Below, piece by piece: positions 5,815 through 14,788 of a stretch of DNA of 34,995 bases. Source of the DNA: Bacillus sp. (in: firmicutes). GTDB taxonomy: Bacteria; Bacillota; Bacilli; Bacillales; Cytobacillaceae. Under the pieces are notes generated by a model that was given only the letters and a program-made list of their open reading frames with translations, was not told the DNA's origin and did not search any database. The translations under genes were made by a program, and so were the position numbers. Position 1 is the first letter of the stretch. The number at the start of each line of letters is the position of its first letter. Location: positions 43,910 to 78,904 of the forward strand of contig WTKE01000093.1 in NCBI GenBank assembly GCA_011524525.1, written 5' to 3'.

Positions 5815-8216
5815 CCTTCTTTCCCCCTTGTTAGACGTAGTTTAATCATCGCAAAAATACCAAGTGATGCAATCGCAAGTACACAAATTTCAAATAGGGT
5901 ATCAAAGCCACGGAAGTCAACGAGAATGACGTTAACCATATTTTTTCCCGCTGCACGGATATACGTATTGTCTACGTAAAATTGTGAGATCGAATCAAAT
6001 AGCTTTGTACTATAAGAAGAAAGTGCAATAGCGGTAACAATCGCACCTACACCGATTGAAATAAGAGCATTTGTGAGCTTAAAAGGAATTTTGGATTCTT
6101 CTTTTTTAAATTTCGGTAAATGATAGAAACAAAGTAGAAACAATGCCACTGACACGGTTTCAATTACCAATTGAGTAAGTGCTAAATCCGGTGCACGGAA
6201 AACGACGAAGAAAAGGGCAACCGTATACCCAACTGCTCCAAGCAAGATAATGGAGGTGAGTCTTGATTTTGCAAACAGAATGGTAATGGTGGATACAACT
6301 ATAAGCAAGGAAAGAACCAGCTCATAAAAGCCAATGCTTGATACATTTGCAGTATCGATCACAAACGCGTCTTTCTTATAAAGCGTATAGCCTAAAATCA
6401 GAATGAAAAATGAGAAAATGTATACTAAATAGGTTCGAATATAGCCATTCATATAAAATCTTGTCAGCTTAAACGATCCAGACTGAATCGACTCAATTCC
6501 GCTGTCATACAGCTTGTTTAAAGTTAATTTTTCAGGCAGTAAGTCATAGGTTCTTTCCCATTTAGGTAATGTCAAATACAGAAGAATCCCAAGAATCACG
6601 ACCCCTATAGTCATAAATAATTCTGGAGTTGGACCGTGCCAGAAGTAAATATGAACGTCAAACATATCTCCTGGAGAAAGCAGACTCGGTAAAATCGAAG
6701 CCATCGCCGGTGATATTAAATTATGGGAAAGGATATTTGGAAACAATCCAAAAATAATGACTAAAGAGCCGAGTACAACTGGTGAAATGAGCATGCCAAG
6801 CGGTGCCTCATGTGGCTTCTTCTTTAATTCTTCCGGTTTGTATTTACCAGTAAACGTTCTAAACACAAGCTTCATGCTGTATATGAACGTAAATACACTG
6901 GCGATCCAAGCAAGAACAGGAAATACTAATCCCCAAGTGCTTAGAGAGAAAAGGTCCAATTTTAAAATATTTACCATTCCGGTAAAAAACATTTCTTTAC
7001 TTAAAAATCCGTTAAATGGCGGCAAGCCAGCCATAGAAAACGCACCGATAATCGCTAACGTAAAGGTAATTGGCATGAAATGCATCAAACCGCCCAGCTT
7101 CCGAATATCACGTGTTCCTGTTTCGTGGTCAACAATTCCTACAACCATGAACAAGCTTCCTTTGAAGGTAGCATGATTAATTAAGTGAAAGACAGCAGCT
7201 GTCGTTGCCACAGTAAAAACATTATCGTCAATTCCATCATAGTGTAGGGCAGCAGCGCCAACACCTAAGAGAGACATAATCAGCCCTAATTGGCTAACGG
7301 TAGAGAAGGCAAGTATGCTCTTTAAGTCAGTCTGTTTGACAGCTGAAAAAGAACCCCAGAACAAGGTAACGATACCGAACCCTCCAACGAGCCAGAGCCA
7401 AACAGGTGATTCAGCAAAAACAGGACTCATTCTCGCAACAAGATAAATCCCTGCCTTAACCATGGTTGCCGAATGGAGATAGGCACTAACTGGTGTTGGT
7501 GCTTCCATTGCATCAGGTAGCCAAATATGGAATGGAAACTGAGCTGATTTCGTAAAAGCACCAAGTAAAAAGCAGAGTATGGCTGGAATAAGTAAGTTGT
7601 GTTCTAACACAACGTCTGATTGCGCAACAATTTCAGAAATGCTAAAAGATCCTGTCATGATATAGAGCAGGATGATTCCACCCAGCATTGCAAGACCACC
7701 GAAAACGGTAATTAACATAGACTTTTGTGCACCATATCTTGACTTTTCTCGATGATACCAGTAGCCGATAAGTAAGAAGGAAGAAATACTAGTCAGCTCC
7801 CAAAAGCCGTACATAACGATTAAGTTATCGGATAAGACCACCCCGAGCATCGCTCCCATAAATAGAAGAAGATACACGTAGAAGTTGCCGAGCTGTTCCT
7901 TATCCTTTGCTAAATAATAAATAGAATAAAGAACAACTAAAGACCCAATTCCTGATATAAGCAAAGCAAAGAGCAGTCCAAGTCCATCGATCCTAGCCGC
8001 AAAATTAATGCCAAGGGAAGGAATCCACTCAAAGCTTTCATATACTGTACCTTGGTGTGAAGTGGTACTAATAAAGGAAAGAAAATAGCTAAATAATACA
8101 ACTGGTAGTGGTAGTACAAACCACCCTGTATGTATTTGTCTAATGCTTTTGGCAAAAATAGGTATAATGACCGCGAGCAATAGAGGTGAAACAATGGCCA
8201 AGTGTAGCAAAGACAA
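5811..8216 (-). CDS. mrpA: Na+/H+ antiporter subunit MrpA
   Basis: An 801-residue subunit, the usual full length. It has a NuoL-like antiporter domain (about residues 60-480) with the key residues Glu140 (in YGFWELTS) and Lys223 (in GAFTKSAQFP). A C-terminal MrpA-specific region carries the domain related to MrpB (about 610-795, with APDLALTQLVIETVSV). Together with MrpD it forms the transport core of the Mrp complex, important for Na+ resistance and alkaline pH homeostasis. The start is a TTG about seven bases after AGAGGGGG on the minus strand. It is first in the operon and ends in an ATGA overlap with mrpB. Confidence 0.96.
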   Translation of the reverse strand: MSLLHLAIVSPLLLAVIIPIFAKSIRQIHTGWFVLPLPVVLFSYFLSFISTTSHQGTVYESFEWIPSLGINFAARIDGLGLLFALLISGIGSLVVLYSIYYLAKDKEQLGNFYVYLLLFMGAMLGVVLSDNLIVMYGFWELTSISSFLLIGYWYHREKSRYGAQKSMLITVFGGLAMLGGIILLYIMTGSFSISEIVAQSDVVLEHNLLIPAILCFLLGAFTKSAQFPFHIWLPDAMEAPTPVSAYLHSATMVKAGIYLVARMSPVFAESPVWLWLVGGFGIVTLFWGSFSAVKQTDLKSILAFSTVSQLGLIMSLLGVGAAALHYDGIDDNVFTVATTAAVFHLINHATFKGSLFMVVGIVDHETGTRDIRKLGGLMHFMPITFTLAIIGAFSMAGLPPFNGFLSKEMFFTGMVNILKLDLFSLSTWGLVFPVLAWIASVFTFIYSMKLVFRTFTGKYKPEELKKKPHEAPLGMLISPVVLGSLVIIFGLFPNILSHNLISPAMASILPSLLSPGDMFDVHIYFWHGPTPELFMTIGVVILGILLYLTLPKWERTYDLLPEKLTLNKLYDSGIESIQSGSFKLTRFYMNGYIRTYLVYIFSFFILILGYTLYKKDAFVIDTANVSSIGFYELVLSLLIVVSTITILFAKSRLTSIILLGAVGYTVALFFVVFRAPDLALTQLVIETVSVALFLLCFYHLPKFKKEESKIPFKLTNALISIGVGAIVTAIALSSYSTKLFDSISQFYVDNTYIRAAGKNMVNVILVDFRGFDTLFEICVLAIASLGIFAMIKLRLTRGKEG

Positions 8217-8261
8217 AACAAAACCCCCTCTTTATATGTAAGTAATAACTGTTTTTTTAAA

Positions 8262-8280
8262 AGTAATACTGCCTATTACT
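8262..8280. promoter_or_regulatory. Perfect 7-bp inverted repeat upstream of mrpA
   Basis: AGTAATA, a five-base gap and TATTACT form a perfect dyad 46 bases before the mrpA start. A further AGTAATA copy lies at 8241. It could be an operator or a leader hairpin. Confidence 0.5.
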
Positions 8281-8369
8281 ATTTCCATATTTTTCTCCGA
8301 ACATGCTTCCTCTTTCTTTTACCGAAACAGCCATATAAAAAAGTATAACGTAAAAAAACAGACCTTGCA

Positions 8370-8403
8370 TGCTTCAAGCGCACAACATCGCTTACTTGAA
8401 GCA
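8370..8403. promoter_or_regulatory. 9-bp inverted repeat further upstream of mrpA
   Basis: TGCTTCAAG and CTTGAAGCA face each other across 16 bases, and CG/CG inside the loop could extend the pairing. There is no T-run on either strand, so it is not an ordinary terminator. Confidence 0.45.
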
Positions 8404-8511
8404 AAACTAATAAATAAGTAGAAACGCAGAAGAAATGGTGAAAAAAATTTTATTTTTTTTGAATAAAATCAGACTTTTATCCTCAAAATAATTTAAAAGT
8501 GAGGTGTGAGG

Positions 8512-8724
8512 ATGAAAAAGAAAATACTAGCGTCATTGTCCATTTTTCTCCTCTTAGTGTCTTTGGCATGGACATTAGATAAAAAAGATAAGCGAGAATT
8601 TTATAGTCCTGATGAGGAAGGAGAAGTGGTTGAGATCTACACCACTGACCCAGGATTAGATATTCAGAAAAAAAGGTATCGTATGTTTAAGGCAAGGGAG
8701 TATGTAAGAATTGAGAGACCATAA
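8512..8724 (+). CDS. Small exported or membrane-anchored protein
   Basis: A 70-residue protein. An N-terminal Lys-rich start and hydrophobic helix (about residues 5-23) form a signal anchor or signal peptide, followed by a charged region rich in Lys, Glu and Asp. The ATG at 8512 is preferred over a GTG two codons earlier because GTGAGG lies seven bases before it. It is divergent from mrpA. B. subtilis has a similarly sized small gene, yufS, next to mrpA, but I cannot confirm homology. Function unknown. Confidence 0.65.
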   Translation: MKKKILASLSIFLLLVSLAWTLDKKDKREFYSPDEEGEVVEIYTTDPGLDIQKKRYRMFKAREYVRIERP

Positions 8725-8790
8725 AGACTTGTAATCTGTTCTCCTATCTTTCATAATAATGAAAGAGAAAATCAATATGTGGAGAATTCT

Positions 8791-9348
8791 ATGAAAAATA
8801 CGTATTTAACAAGTTACTTTCCTTTGGTGTCTATTTTATTATTTAGCTTGTCCTTTGCGATGCTAGTTGAGGTGCATCTTTTTAAATTTTTAAATGCTAC
8901 CGGCATTTATGTGGGAATGCTAGAATTCTTTTCTAGAAGTGGAATTAAACTTGCGTTGCTTCTCTTATTACTTGTTGCTTTTTTTATGGTTTTTGCGGCT
9001 TTAAAATTAATTGCTGATACAATTAATGAGCTTTCCTTACTCTTTTTTTCGAAGGATTTTAACGGGGAAAGTTTAAAGGATGTTCGTGCTGGAGCGATTA
9101 TTTATTTTTCAGGCTCAGTATTATCATTGTTAGGCTCTGCCCATGTAACGATACTGGCTTTCGTTTTTGTTATTACAACGATTAGTTACTTTGTGTTTTT
9201 TGTGTATAAGGTAAGCTCGAAGCTTTCGCTGTCTGGAATTATTGGGCTGATATTCTTTCAGGTACTTACCTGGTCAACACTTGTGTTAGGTGTCGTATTT
9301 ATTGCGTTAAAAGTATACAACAGCATCGTTGCTAGTTTACCAGTATAA
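8791..9348 (+). CDS. yufK: YufK-like integral membrane protein
   Basis: A 185-residue very hydrophobic protein with about five or six membrane segments (near residues 8-28, 43-67, 100-120, 122-142 and 150-178). Its size and place, between the mrp operon and pbpD, match B. subtilis YufK, a membrane protein of unknown function. The ATG at 8791 follows GGAGA by seven bases; the in-frame GTG at 8779 would overlap that site. A strong terminator follows immediately. Confidence 0.7.
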   Translation: MKNTYLTSYFPLVSILLFSLSFAMLVEVHLFKFLNATGIYVGMLEFFSRSGIKLALLLLLLVAFFMVFAALKLIADTINELSLLFFSKDFNGESLKDVRAGAIIYFSGSVLSLLGSAHVTILAFVFVITTISYFVFFVYKVSSKLSLSGIIGLIFFQVLTWSTLVLGVVFIALKVYNSIVASLPV

Positions 9349-9386
9349 AGAAACCCCGGATGAAGAACTCATCCGGGGTTTCTTTG
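9347..9386 (+). terminator. Strong terminator after the YufK-like gene
   Basis: AAGAAACCCCGGATGA pairs fully with TCATCCGGGGTTTCTT around a five-base loop, followed by T residues. Confidence 0.93.
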
Positions 9387-9407
9387 CTAAAGCGGGGTTT
9401 GTAAAAA

Positions 9408-9598
9408 TAAGAGGAGAATTTTCTCTTAAATAGAAAATTGCACCGAAAATAGCCAAAATAGACGGAAAGATTCCGTCTATTAACTCGAAAAACGTTAAAA
9501 TGGGCAATTTTTCATTACTTAACCGGAAAACCTCCGCTTATTTACTCTGAACCAAGCTCTATACTGGAGCTTAACCGGAAATTTTCCGCCTATTTTAA
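9408..9598. repeat. Dispersed intergenic element, copy A
   Basis: An element of about 180 bases fills the gap between the convergent yufK and pbpD genes. It is built of short units of the form A-rich / CGGAAA / TTCCG / CTATT. The clearest hairpin (9457-9481) pairs AATAGACGGAA with TTCCGTCTATT around three bases. Similar CGGAAA...TCCGC units lie at about 9520-9542 and 9574-9596. A second, diverged copy lies at 19548-19743. There is no gene in it. Confidence 0.85.
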
Positions 9599-9645
9599 AT
9601 ACCAATAAAAAACGCATGGTGAATAATATCGTGAATTCAAGGTTC

Positions 9646-11463
9646 TTATTGCGACATAATCGCTTTCCATATATAAAGATGTGGAGAGTACTGCTCAATA
9701 TTTTCGATGCTGGATGGCATGTCTCTTCCGACCCAGACCCCCACTGTTAGCGTATCTGTTAAACCAACAAACCAGTAGTCTTGGTAATTATTTGTTGTTC
9801 CTGTTTTTCCGCCTTGGTATGTGGCTCGTGATAATTGGGCTTTTCGAGCGGTTCCTGAGGAAATCGTTTCAGATAAAAGACTGCGCATGCTGCTGACGGT
9901 TTCAGCAGACCAGACTTGTTTTTTCTCATCCTTCCACTCATAAAGAACGTTTCCTTGTAAGTCGGTTACCTTACGAATCGCACGTGGGTGTTGGTACCCT
10001 CCATCATAAAAGGAGGTGTACGCTCCCGTCATCTCTAATGGCGACATTCCGTACGTAAAACCACCAACGGCAGCTGGTAACACATGATCCTCAGCAACTA
10101 ACTTTTTAAAAGGGAAAGAGGTTAGATATTGAAAGCCCTTTTCAACCCCGATTTCGTTTAACAGTCGTACAGCAGGCGTATTATATGAGTTGGCAAACGC
10201 ACGTTCAAGCGTTACATTTCCATATACTTTTCCACCATAGTTTTCAGGGCAATAGTTACCAATACAAAGCTCTCCTGCATTAACTGTTTTAGAGAGAGAG
10301 GCGTTTGTCTCTTGTAAATAAGGAGCATAAACAAGTAATGGTTTAATTGATGAACCAGGCTGGCGATAAGCTTGGAACGCCCGATTGAATTCACCCTTTT
10401 GATAGTTTTTGCCGCCAACAAGTGCGAGGATCTGTGCATTGGTATGGTCAATGACAGCTACAGAACCTTCCACATCGATAAATGGTAGGTTATCACTAAC
10501 CGCTGTTTTTGCTCGGTTTTGAAGACTTTGGTCCAACGAAGTTTCAATGCTAATTCCGGAAGCAATCACTTCTTTTACTCGATTGTCAATCTGTTCCTCG
10601 TCGGTTAATCCTTCGGAAAGGGCAATTAACTGTGTTAATTCATTTTGAACATAGGTGATGTAATCTGGTGCTTGATCCATTCGTTCATGTACAGTTAGAT
10701 TGATAGGTGAATTTTTAATTTCTGTTGCTTCTGAAGCAGTCAGCTTGTCTTTTTCCACTAATAAATCGATGAGACGTTCTTGACGCGCTTTTGTTCGATC
10801 GAAATGTGTTAATGGATCATAATAAGTCGGATTGTTCGGAACAGCAGCGAGAAAAAGCAACTCTGCTTTTGTGAGTTCTAACGTTCCACGGCTAAAGTAA
10901 TGCGTAGCTGCCGCTTCAATTCCGTAGGCCCCATTTTGAAAATAAATAGAATTAATATATAAATCTATGATTTCCTTTTTTGAGTAAGTTTTCTCTAGCT
11001 TGTAGGCGTAAAGAATTTCACTAAGCTTTCGGTTGTAGGATTGCTCATGAGTTAAATATAAATTTCGAGCAAGTTGCTGTGTAATCGTACTTGCTCCCTG
11101 CTCAATCCCGTTTGACTGAATATTGATGGTAAGTGCACGGCCCATGGCTGTTAAGTCAAAGCCAATATGCTCATAAAAATGCTGATCCTCTGATAGAACA
11201 AATACCTCACGCAATAGCTCCGGAATGTCCTCAGATGGTAAAATGATCCGATTTACCGTGCTATACCATTCTAATACCGTTTCCCCTTTGCGATCTTTGA
11301 TCAAGCTTGTTTGTGATAGATTGGTTTTATCTAACTGGATCTGGTTTTCTATCACTTGATCGAAAGTATCAAAAGAGCGTACCTCTTTGCTAGAAAAATA
11401 GGCAAGCAGGAAAAAGACGGGGAGAAGCAGGATAATAAACAAATAACCAGTTGCTGCTTTCAT
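9646..11463 (-). CDS. pbpD: Class A penicillin-binding protein (PbpD/PBP4)
   Basis: A 605-residue bifunctional peptidoglycan synthase. An N-terminal membrane anchor (residues 5-23) leads to a glycosyltransferase domain (GT51), with the catalytic SEDQHFYEH motif around Glu92 and the EQGASTITQQLARN motif near 121-134. A transpeptidase domain follows, with SSIK at 371-374, SYN at 426-428 and KTGTT starting at 553. Glycan-strand polymerisation and crosslinking occur on the outer membrane face. The position beside yuxJ, kapD and kapB matches pbpD of B. subtilis, and the length is slightly shorter than its 624 residues. A GAAAGGGA site precedes the ATG by about 11 bases. Confidence 0.92.
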   Translation of the reverse strand: MKAATGYLFIILLLPVFFLLAYFSSKEVRSFDTFDQVIENQIQLDKTNLSQTSLIKDRKGETVLEWYSTVNRIILPSEDIPELLREVFVLSEDQHFYEHIGFDLTAMGRALTINIQSNGIEQGASTITQQLARNLYLTHEQSYNRKLSEILYAYKLEKTYSKKEIIDLYINSIYFQNGAYGIEAAATHYFSRGTLELTKAELLFLAAVPNNPTYYDPLTHFDRTKARQERLIDLLVEKDKLTASEATEIKNSPINLTVHERMDQAPDYITYVQNELTQLIALSEGLTDEEQIDNRVKEVIASGISIETSLDQSLQNRAKTAVSDNLPFIDVEGSVAVIDHTNAQILALVGGKNYQKGEFNRAFQAYRQPGSSIKPLLVYAPYLQETNASLSKTVNAGELCIGNYCPENYGGKVYGNVTLERAFANSYNTPAVRLLNEIGVEKGFQYLTSFPFKKLVAEDHVLPAAVGGFTYGMSPLEMTGAYTSFYDGGYQHPRAIRKVTDLQGNVLYEWKDEKKQVWSAETVSSMRSLLSETISSGTARKAQLSRATYQGGKTGTTNNYQDYWFVGLTDTLTVGVWVGRDMPSSIENIEQYSPHLYIWKAIMSQ

Positions 11464-11492
11464 GTATGGCCGATTCCCTTTCTATGAAAAAA

Positions 11493-12695
11493 TTATGATG
11501 AAGATAGCAGTGTTTCTGTTTTTCTCACACTCCACCATAATAAGGCAAAAGCAGCAAGGAATAAAGCACTAGTGACAAAAAAGACAGTTGAGATATTATA
11601 CCACCCCGAAATAAGTCCACCCATTACAGGTCCAATGACGTTTCCTAAAAATCGAAAGCTAACGTTATAGCCTAATACTTCCCCTTGCATGGAGAGGGGA
11701 GCGACTTGTCGGATATAAGCGGTCATACAAGGAATGATTCCCCCAACCACCATTCCAAACATAAAACGGAACAATACAAGCTGCCATAACTGAGTAGCAA
11801 GTGCCTGCGGAATAAACAGTATGGATGCGGACAGTAATAAAGTGAGGATCACTCGCTCATGCCCGATATCATCACCAAGCTTCCCCCAACGCCGAGTAGC
11901 TAACAAGTTCCCAAATCCGGTTGCTGAAAAAGCAATCCCAGCTAGAAACGCGATATGGGTCGTTTGGACAAGCTCATTGACATACAGAGCTAATAGTGGC
12001 TGTACACTAAAGTTAGCGGTTTGAATTAATAATGATAGGATCATGATCGAGAGCAGGACAGGATTTTTGAATATGTAAAAGAACACATCCTTTCGGGTAA
12101 AAGAATTCTTCTCCTTCACCTTTTGTCGGTCGTTTTCTTCATGAATTCCAAACGAGACTAAAAGAGTAGCAGCAACGATGACGAAGGAGGTGATAAAAAA
12201 CGTATATTGAAAACCAAAACTGTCTGCCAACAATCCCCCGAATAACGGACCGAGCAGGCCACCAGAGACGGTTCCCATCTGTAACGTTCCAAGTACCTTA
12301 CCAGCAATCTCTTTTGGAGTTTGTGAGGATATGAGGGCGAGGGAGGTGGGGATAAATCCAGTAACGACACCCATAACAAGACGCAGGATAAAGAGCTCCA
12401 TAACAGAATCGGTAAACCCCATGAAAAAGATACTGATACCAATACCGAATCCGGTAATCATCAAAATAGGCTTATACCCATGTTTGTCTCCAAACCGTCC
12501 CCATAAAGGTGAAATAAAGAAAGCGGCTAAGAAGGTTACTCCAAACACATACCCAGCCCATTTTTGAACATAGTCCGGTGAAAAAGATCCAAATGTTTCA
12601 ATGTACAACGATAAAAAAGGAAGAATCATCGTTGCACTTGCTGATACGAGGAAATTTGCGATCCACATAATCCGTAAATTTCTTTTTTGATACAA
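11493..12695 (-). CDS. yuxJ: MFS transporter, probable multidrug exporter (YuxJ)
   Basis: A 400-residue, 12-helix major facilitator. The MFS motif-A-like GRFGDKHGYKP lies near residues 66-76, and the second-half equivalent WGKLGDDIGHE near 269-279. GxxxGPxxGG-type motif-C sequences lie near residues 145-158, typical of the drug:H+ antiporter-1 group. It is the equivalent of B. subtilis YuxJ in both place and size. The start is a TTG about eight bases after AGAAGGTG on the minus strand. It ends 30 bases before pbpD on the same strand, so the two may be co-transcribed. Substrate unknown. Confidence 0.87.
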   Translation of the reverse strand: MYQKRNLRIMWIANFLVSASATMILPFLSLYIETFGSFSPDYVQKWAGYVFGVTFLAAFFISPLWGRFGDKHGYKPILMITGFGIGISIFFMGFTDSVMELFILRLVMGVVTGFIPTSLALISSQTPKEIAGKVLGTLQMGTVSGGLLGPLFGGLLADSFGFQYTFFITSFVIVAATLLVSFGIHEENDRQKVKEKNSFTRKDVFFYIFKNPVLLSIMILSLLIQTANFSVQPLLALYVNELVQTTHIAFLAGIAFSATGFGNLLATRRWGKLGDDIGHERVILTLLLSASILFIPQALATQLWQLVLFRFMFGMVVGGIIPCMTAYIRQVAPLSMQGEVLGYNVSFRFLGNVIGPVMGGLISGWYNISTVFFVTSALFLAAFALLWWSVRKTETLLSSS

Positions 12696-12838
12696 AGCAA
12701 AAACACCTTCTTATTGTCATTATTTCGTTTTACTAAATATCAGATTATGGAAATTATAGCATATTTTAGGGCCGATATTCCTTTTCGTACTTTATTTAAA
12801 TGAATTAAACAGAAAAATGAAAAAATTATCAGAAAACA

Positions 12839-12847
12839 TGATATAAT
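12839..12847 (+). promoter_or_regulatory. Extended -10 promoter for kapD
   Basis: TGATATAAT is a perfect extended -10 about 84 bases before the chosen kapD ATG. The region 17 bases upstream (GAAAAA) is a weak -35. Confidence 0.55.
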
Positions 12848-12930
12848 AAAAAAACATTCATGTTCATTTTTTGGAATGGTTATTTCATATAATGGTAGTG
12901 ATAGTCAAAGGAGGAAAGAGGGTACGTAAG

Positions 12931-13554
12931 ATGAGGAAGGAGCATCAGTATTTATTTATTGATTTTGAGTTTACGATGCCTGAAAGATCTGAGAGGTTTA
13001 AAGGTTTTTACCCAGAAATCATTGAGGCTGGCATTGTGTCGGTTGTAAATGACCAAATCTGCGAGAAATTTTCTTCGTATGTCACTCCTAATCGTTTCCC
13101 TATGCTATCGGACCGCTGTAAATCATTTTTGAAAATTTCACAGGAGCAAGTCAATTCTGGTATTAGTTTTGCAGATCTTGTGAAAAAGTTTGAGCAGTTA
13201 AGTTCTCCATCGTTAGACCTTACCATCGTTACGTGGGGGAATATGGATATGAGGGTTCTTCGAAACAACTGTGAACAAGCCGGTCTGCCTTTTCCTTTAA
13301 GAGGCGAAGAACTCGATTTGTCGATGGAGTACAAGCGATTCTTCGGAGACCAAAATCAAACGGGCTTATGGAAAGCGGTGCAAGAGTATGGTAAAGAAGG
13401 AACGGGCAAACACCACAAAGCTTTGGATGATGCATTAACCACATACAATATTTTTCGTCTAGTTGAGAAGGATAAAAAGTACCTTCAAGGACATGCACCA
13501 ACCACGATTGGTGACCGCATTGATTTCTCCCAAGTACTTAATAAGTTCGCATAA
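12931..13554 (+). CDS. kapD: KapD, 3'-5' exonuclease-like inhibitor of the KinA pathway
   Basis: A 207-residue DEDDh-family exonuclease-fold protein of the ERI-1-like subgroup. The first acidic pair is Asp11 and Glu13 in LFIDFEFT, an inner Asp is in TWGNMDMR, and the HKALDDA motif near residue 171 supplies the His and last Asp. In B. subtilis KapD overproduction blocks the KinA branch of the sporulation phosphorelay. The ATG at 12931 is chosen because the protein then begins at the conserved MRKEHQ and matches the family length; an upstream in-frame TTG would add 20 poorly coding residues. AAAGGAGGAAAGAGG lies before it. Confidence 0.88.
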   Translation: MRKEHQYLFIDFEFTMPERSERFKGFYPEIIEAGIVSVVNDQICEKFSSYVTPNRFPMLSDRCKSFLKISQEQVNSGISFADLVKKFEQLSSPSLDLTIVTWGNMDMRVLRNNCEQAGLPFPLRGEELDLSMEYKRFFGDQNQTGLWKAVQEYGKEGTGKHHKALDDALTTYNIFRLVEKDKKYLQGHAPTTIGDRIDFSQVLNKFA

Positions 13555-13589
13555 AAAGCCAAATCCCTCATACTGGATTTGGCTTTTAT
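13554..13589. terminator. Bidirectional terminator between kapD and kapB
   Basis: AAAAGCCAAATCC and GGATTTGGCTTTT form a perfect 13-bp stem with a seven-base loop between the two convergent genes. Confidence 0.92.
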
Positions 13590-13592
13590 GTG

Positions 13593-13970
13593 TTAAAAAT
13601 ATTCTTTCTCAAGTGTTGAAATATTTTCAAGACTCTTTTTTGCCCACTGAGAGTCATCACCAGATAACTGGTCTCTTAATTTTTGAACCGCCCCTTTTAG
13701 TGACTCTTTGTATTCAGGAATTTCTTCTGAATAGGGCTTGACCATTTTTGCAGGGATATTGGCTTGTTCCCGGTAGGCAAGCGCTCGTCTTTCGTGAAAA
13801 AGAGGAACATCTACATCCTTATGGCTATGTAAATCTCCTTGTGTCGGGTGAGTAACAACAGCGAGTATCCTTACAAGAATGGTCTCTGGGCGGAGGTTTG
13901 TTACTTCTCCAATATACTTTCCTGTTTTATAAATGGCTGTGACCTTGTCACCGATTTGAATGTCGGACAT
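13593..13970 (-). CDS. kapB: KapB, sporulation kinase-associated protein
   Basis: A 125-residue protein matching the size and place of B. subtilis KapB, which is needed for KinB-dependent activation of the sporulation phosphorelay. Its first half looks like a small beta-barrel with an SH3-like start (IGDKVTAIYKTGKYIGEV at residues 5-22), and its C-terminal third is helical and charged. AAAGGAG precedes the ATG. In B. subtilis kapB follows kinB in one operon. Here the upstream neighbour is a divergent cyclophilin gene and no kinase gene is present, so kapB is transcribed alone. Confidence 0.85.
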   Translation of the reverse strand: MSDIQIGDKVTAIYKTGKYIGEVTNLRPETILVRILAVVTHPTQGDLHSHKDVDVPLFHERRALAYREQANIPAKMVKPYSEEIPEYKESLKGAVQKLRDQLSGDDSQWAKKSLENISTLEKEYF

Positions 13971-14065
13971 TTTTCGTTTCTCCTTTCAAATTGGGCTAGA
14001 ACTGTATATGATAATAATTATGACGTAAGCATTATGAAAAACAAAGTATTTTGGAGGGTGATTAC

Positions 14066-14782
14066 ATGAAGAAATTACTAGCATGTTTGGTATTCGTTGT
14101 TTTCCTTGTTGCTGGATGTGGGACAAGCAATGAAGAAGGTACGGAAAATTCGAACGGAAATGCCAGCAATAATGAAACCGCTAACCAAGAAAATATTGAA
14201 CTTCCACAGGCAACCACAGAGGTTGGGGAAAAGGAAAGACTAGTTGAAATGGAAACCTCTATGGGGAATATCAAAATCAAGCTGTTCCCAGAACAAGCGC
14301 CAAAGGCTGTAGAAAACTTTATTACTCATAGTGAAGAGGGATATTACGAAGGCGTGACTTTCCACCGTGTGATCAATGACTTTATGATTCAAGGTGGAGA
14401 CCCAGACGGAACAGGGATGGGTGGAGAAAGCATTTATGGAGAGCCGTTTGAAGATGAGTTTTCTAATCAGCTTTATAATTTCAGAGGGGCCTTATCGATG
14501 GCTAACTCAGGAGCAGACACGAATGGAAGTCAGTTCTTTATCGTTCAAAATAAAACACTTGATCCTAGCTTAGTAGACCAAATGACACAGGCAGGTTATA
14601 ACGAAAAAGTGATCAAGCAGTATGAAGATGGTGGTACTCCATGGTTGGATCAAGCACATACGGTGTTTGGTCAAGTAATTGAAGGTATGGATGTAGTTGA
14701 TAAAATTGCTACTACTTCAGTAGGTGAAGGGGATAAGCCGGAAGAAGATGTTGTCATCAAGAAGATTACCGTGCTGAAGTAA
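14066..14782 (+). CDS. Lipoprotein cyclophilin-type peptidyl-prolyl isomerase
   Basis: A 238-residue protein. It has a lipoprotein signal (residues 1-18) ending in the lipobox LVAGC with Cys18, then a Ser/Asn/Glu-rich linker (about 19-60), then a cyclophilin domain (about 65-237). Active-site signatures are [15 protein letters not shown] near residues 107-121, with the catalytic Arg, and the [19 protein letters not shown] segment near 146-164. It should be anchored outside the membrane and catalyse proline cis-trans isomerisation in secreted or membrane proteins. The ATG at 14066 follows GGAGGG by about eight bases. It occupies the place held by kinB in B. subtilis. Confidence 0.92.
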   Translation: MKKLLACLVFVVFLVAGCGTSNEEGTENSNGNASNNETANQENIELPQATTEVGEKERLVEMETSMGNIKIKLFPEQAPKAVENFITHSEEGYYEGVTFHRVINDFMIQGGDPDGTGMGGESIYGEPFEDEFSNQLYNFRGALSMANSGADTNGSQFFIVQNKTLDPSLVDQMTQAGYNEKVIKQYEDGGTPWLDQAHTVFGQVIEGMDVVDKIATTSVGEGDKPEEDVVIKKITVLK

Positions 14783-14788
14783 TCGTCC

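Larger units (their letters stand above)
8217..8511. other. Divergent regulatory region between mrpA and a small gene
   Basis: This AT-rich 295-base stretch has no gene. It holds the mrpA ribosome binding site and two inverted repeats (8262-8280 and 8370-8403), both on the leader or promoter side of mrp. A TATACT hexamer on the minus strand (8348-8343) could be a -10, but no good -35 accompanies it. No known riboswitch class was recognised. Confidence 0.6.

Noticed and set aside
6757-7176. A 139-codon plus-strand open frame within mrpA
   Set aside because: It is antisense to conserved mrpA coding sequence, including helices of the antiporter domain, and has no start signals.
8231-8511. A known riboswitch upstream of mrpA
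   Set aside because: The two inverted repeats do not assemble into a class I recognise, and no terminator or anti-terminator pair is visible before the mrpA ribosome binding site.
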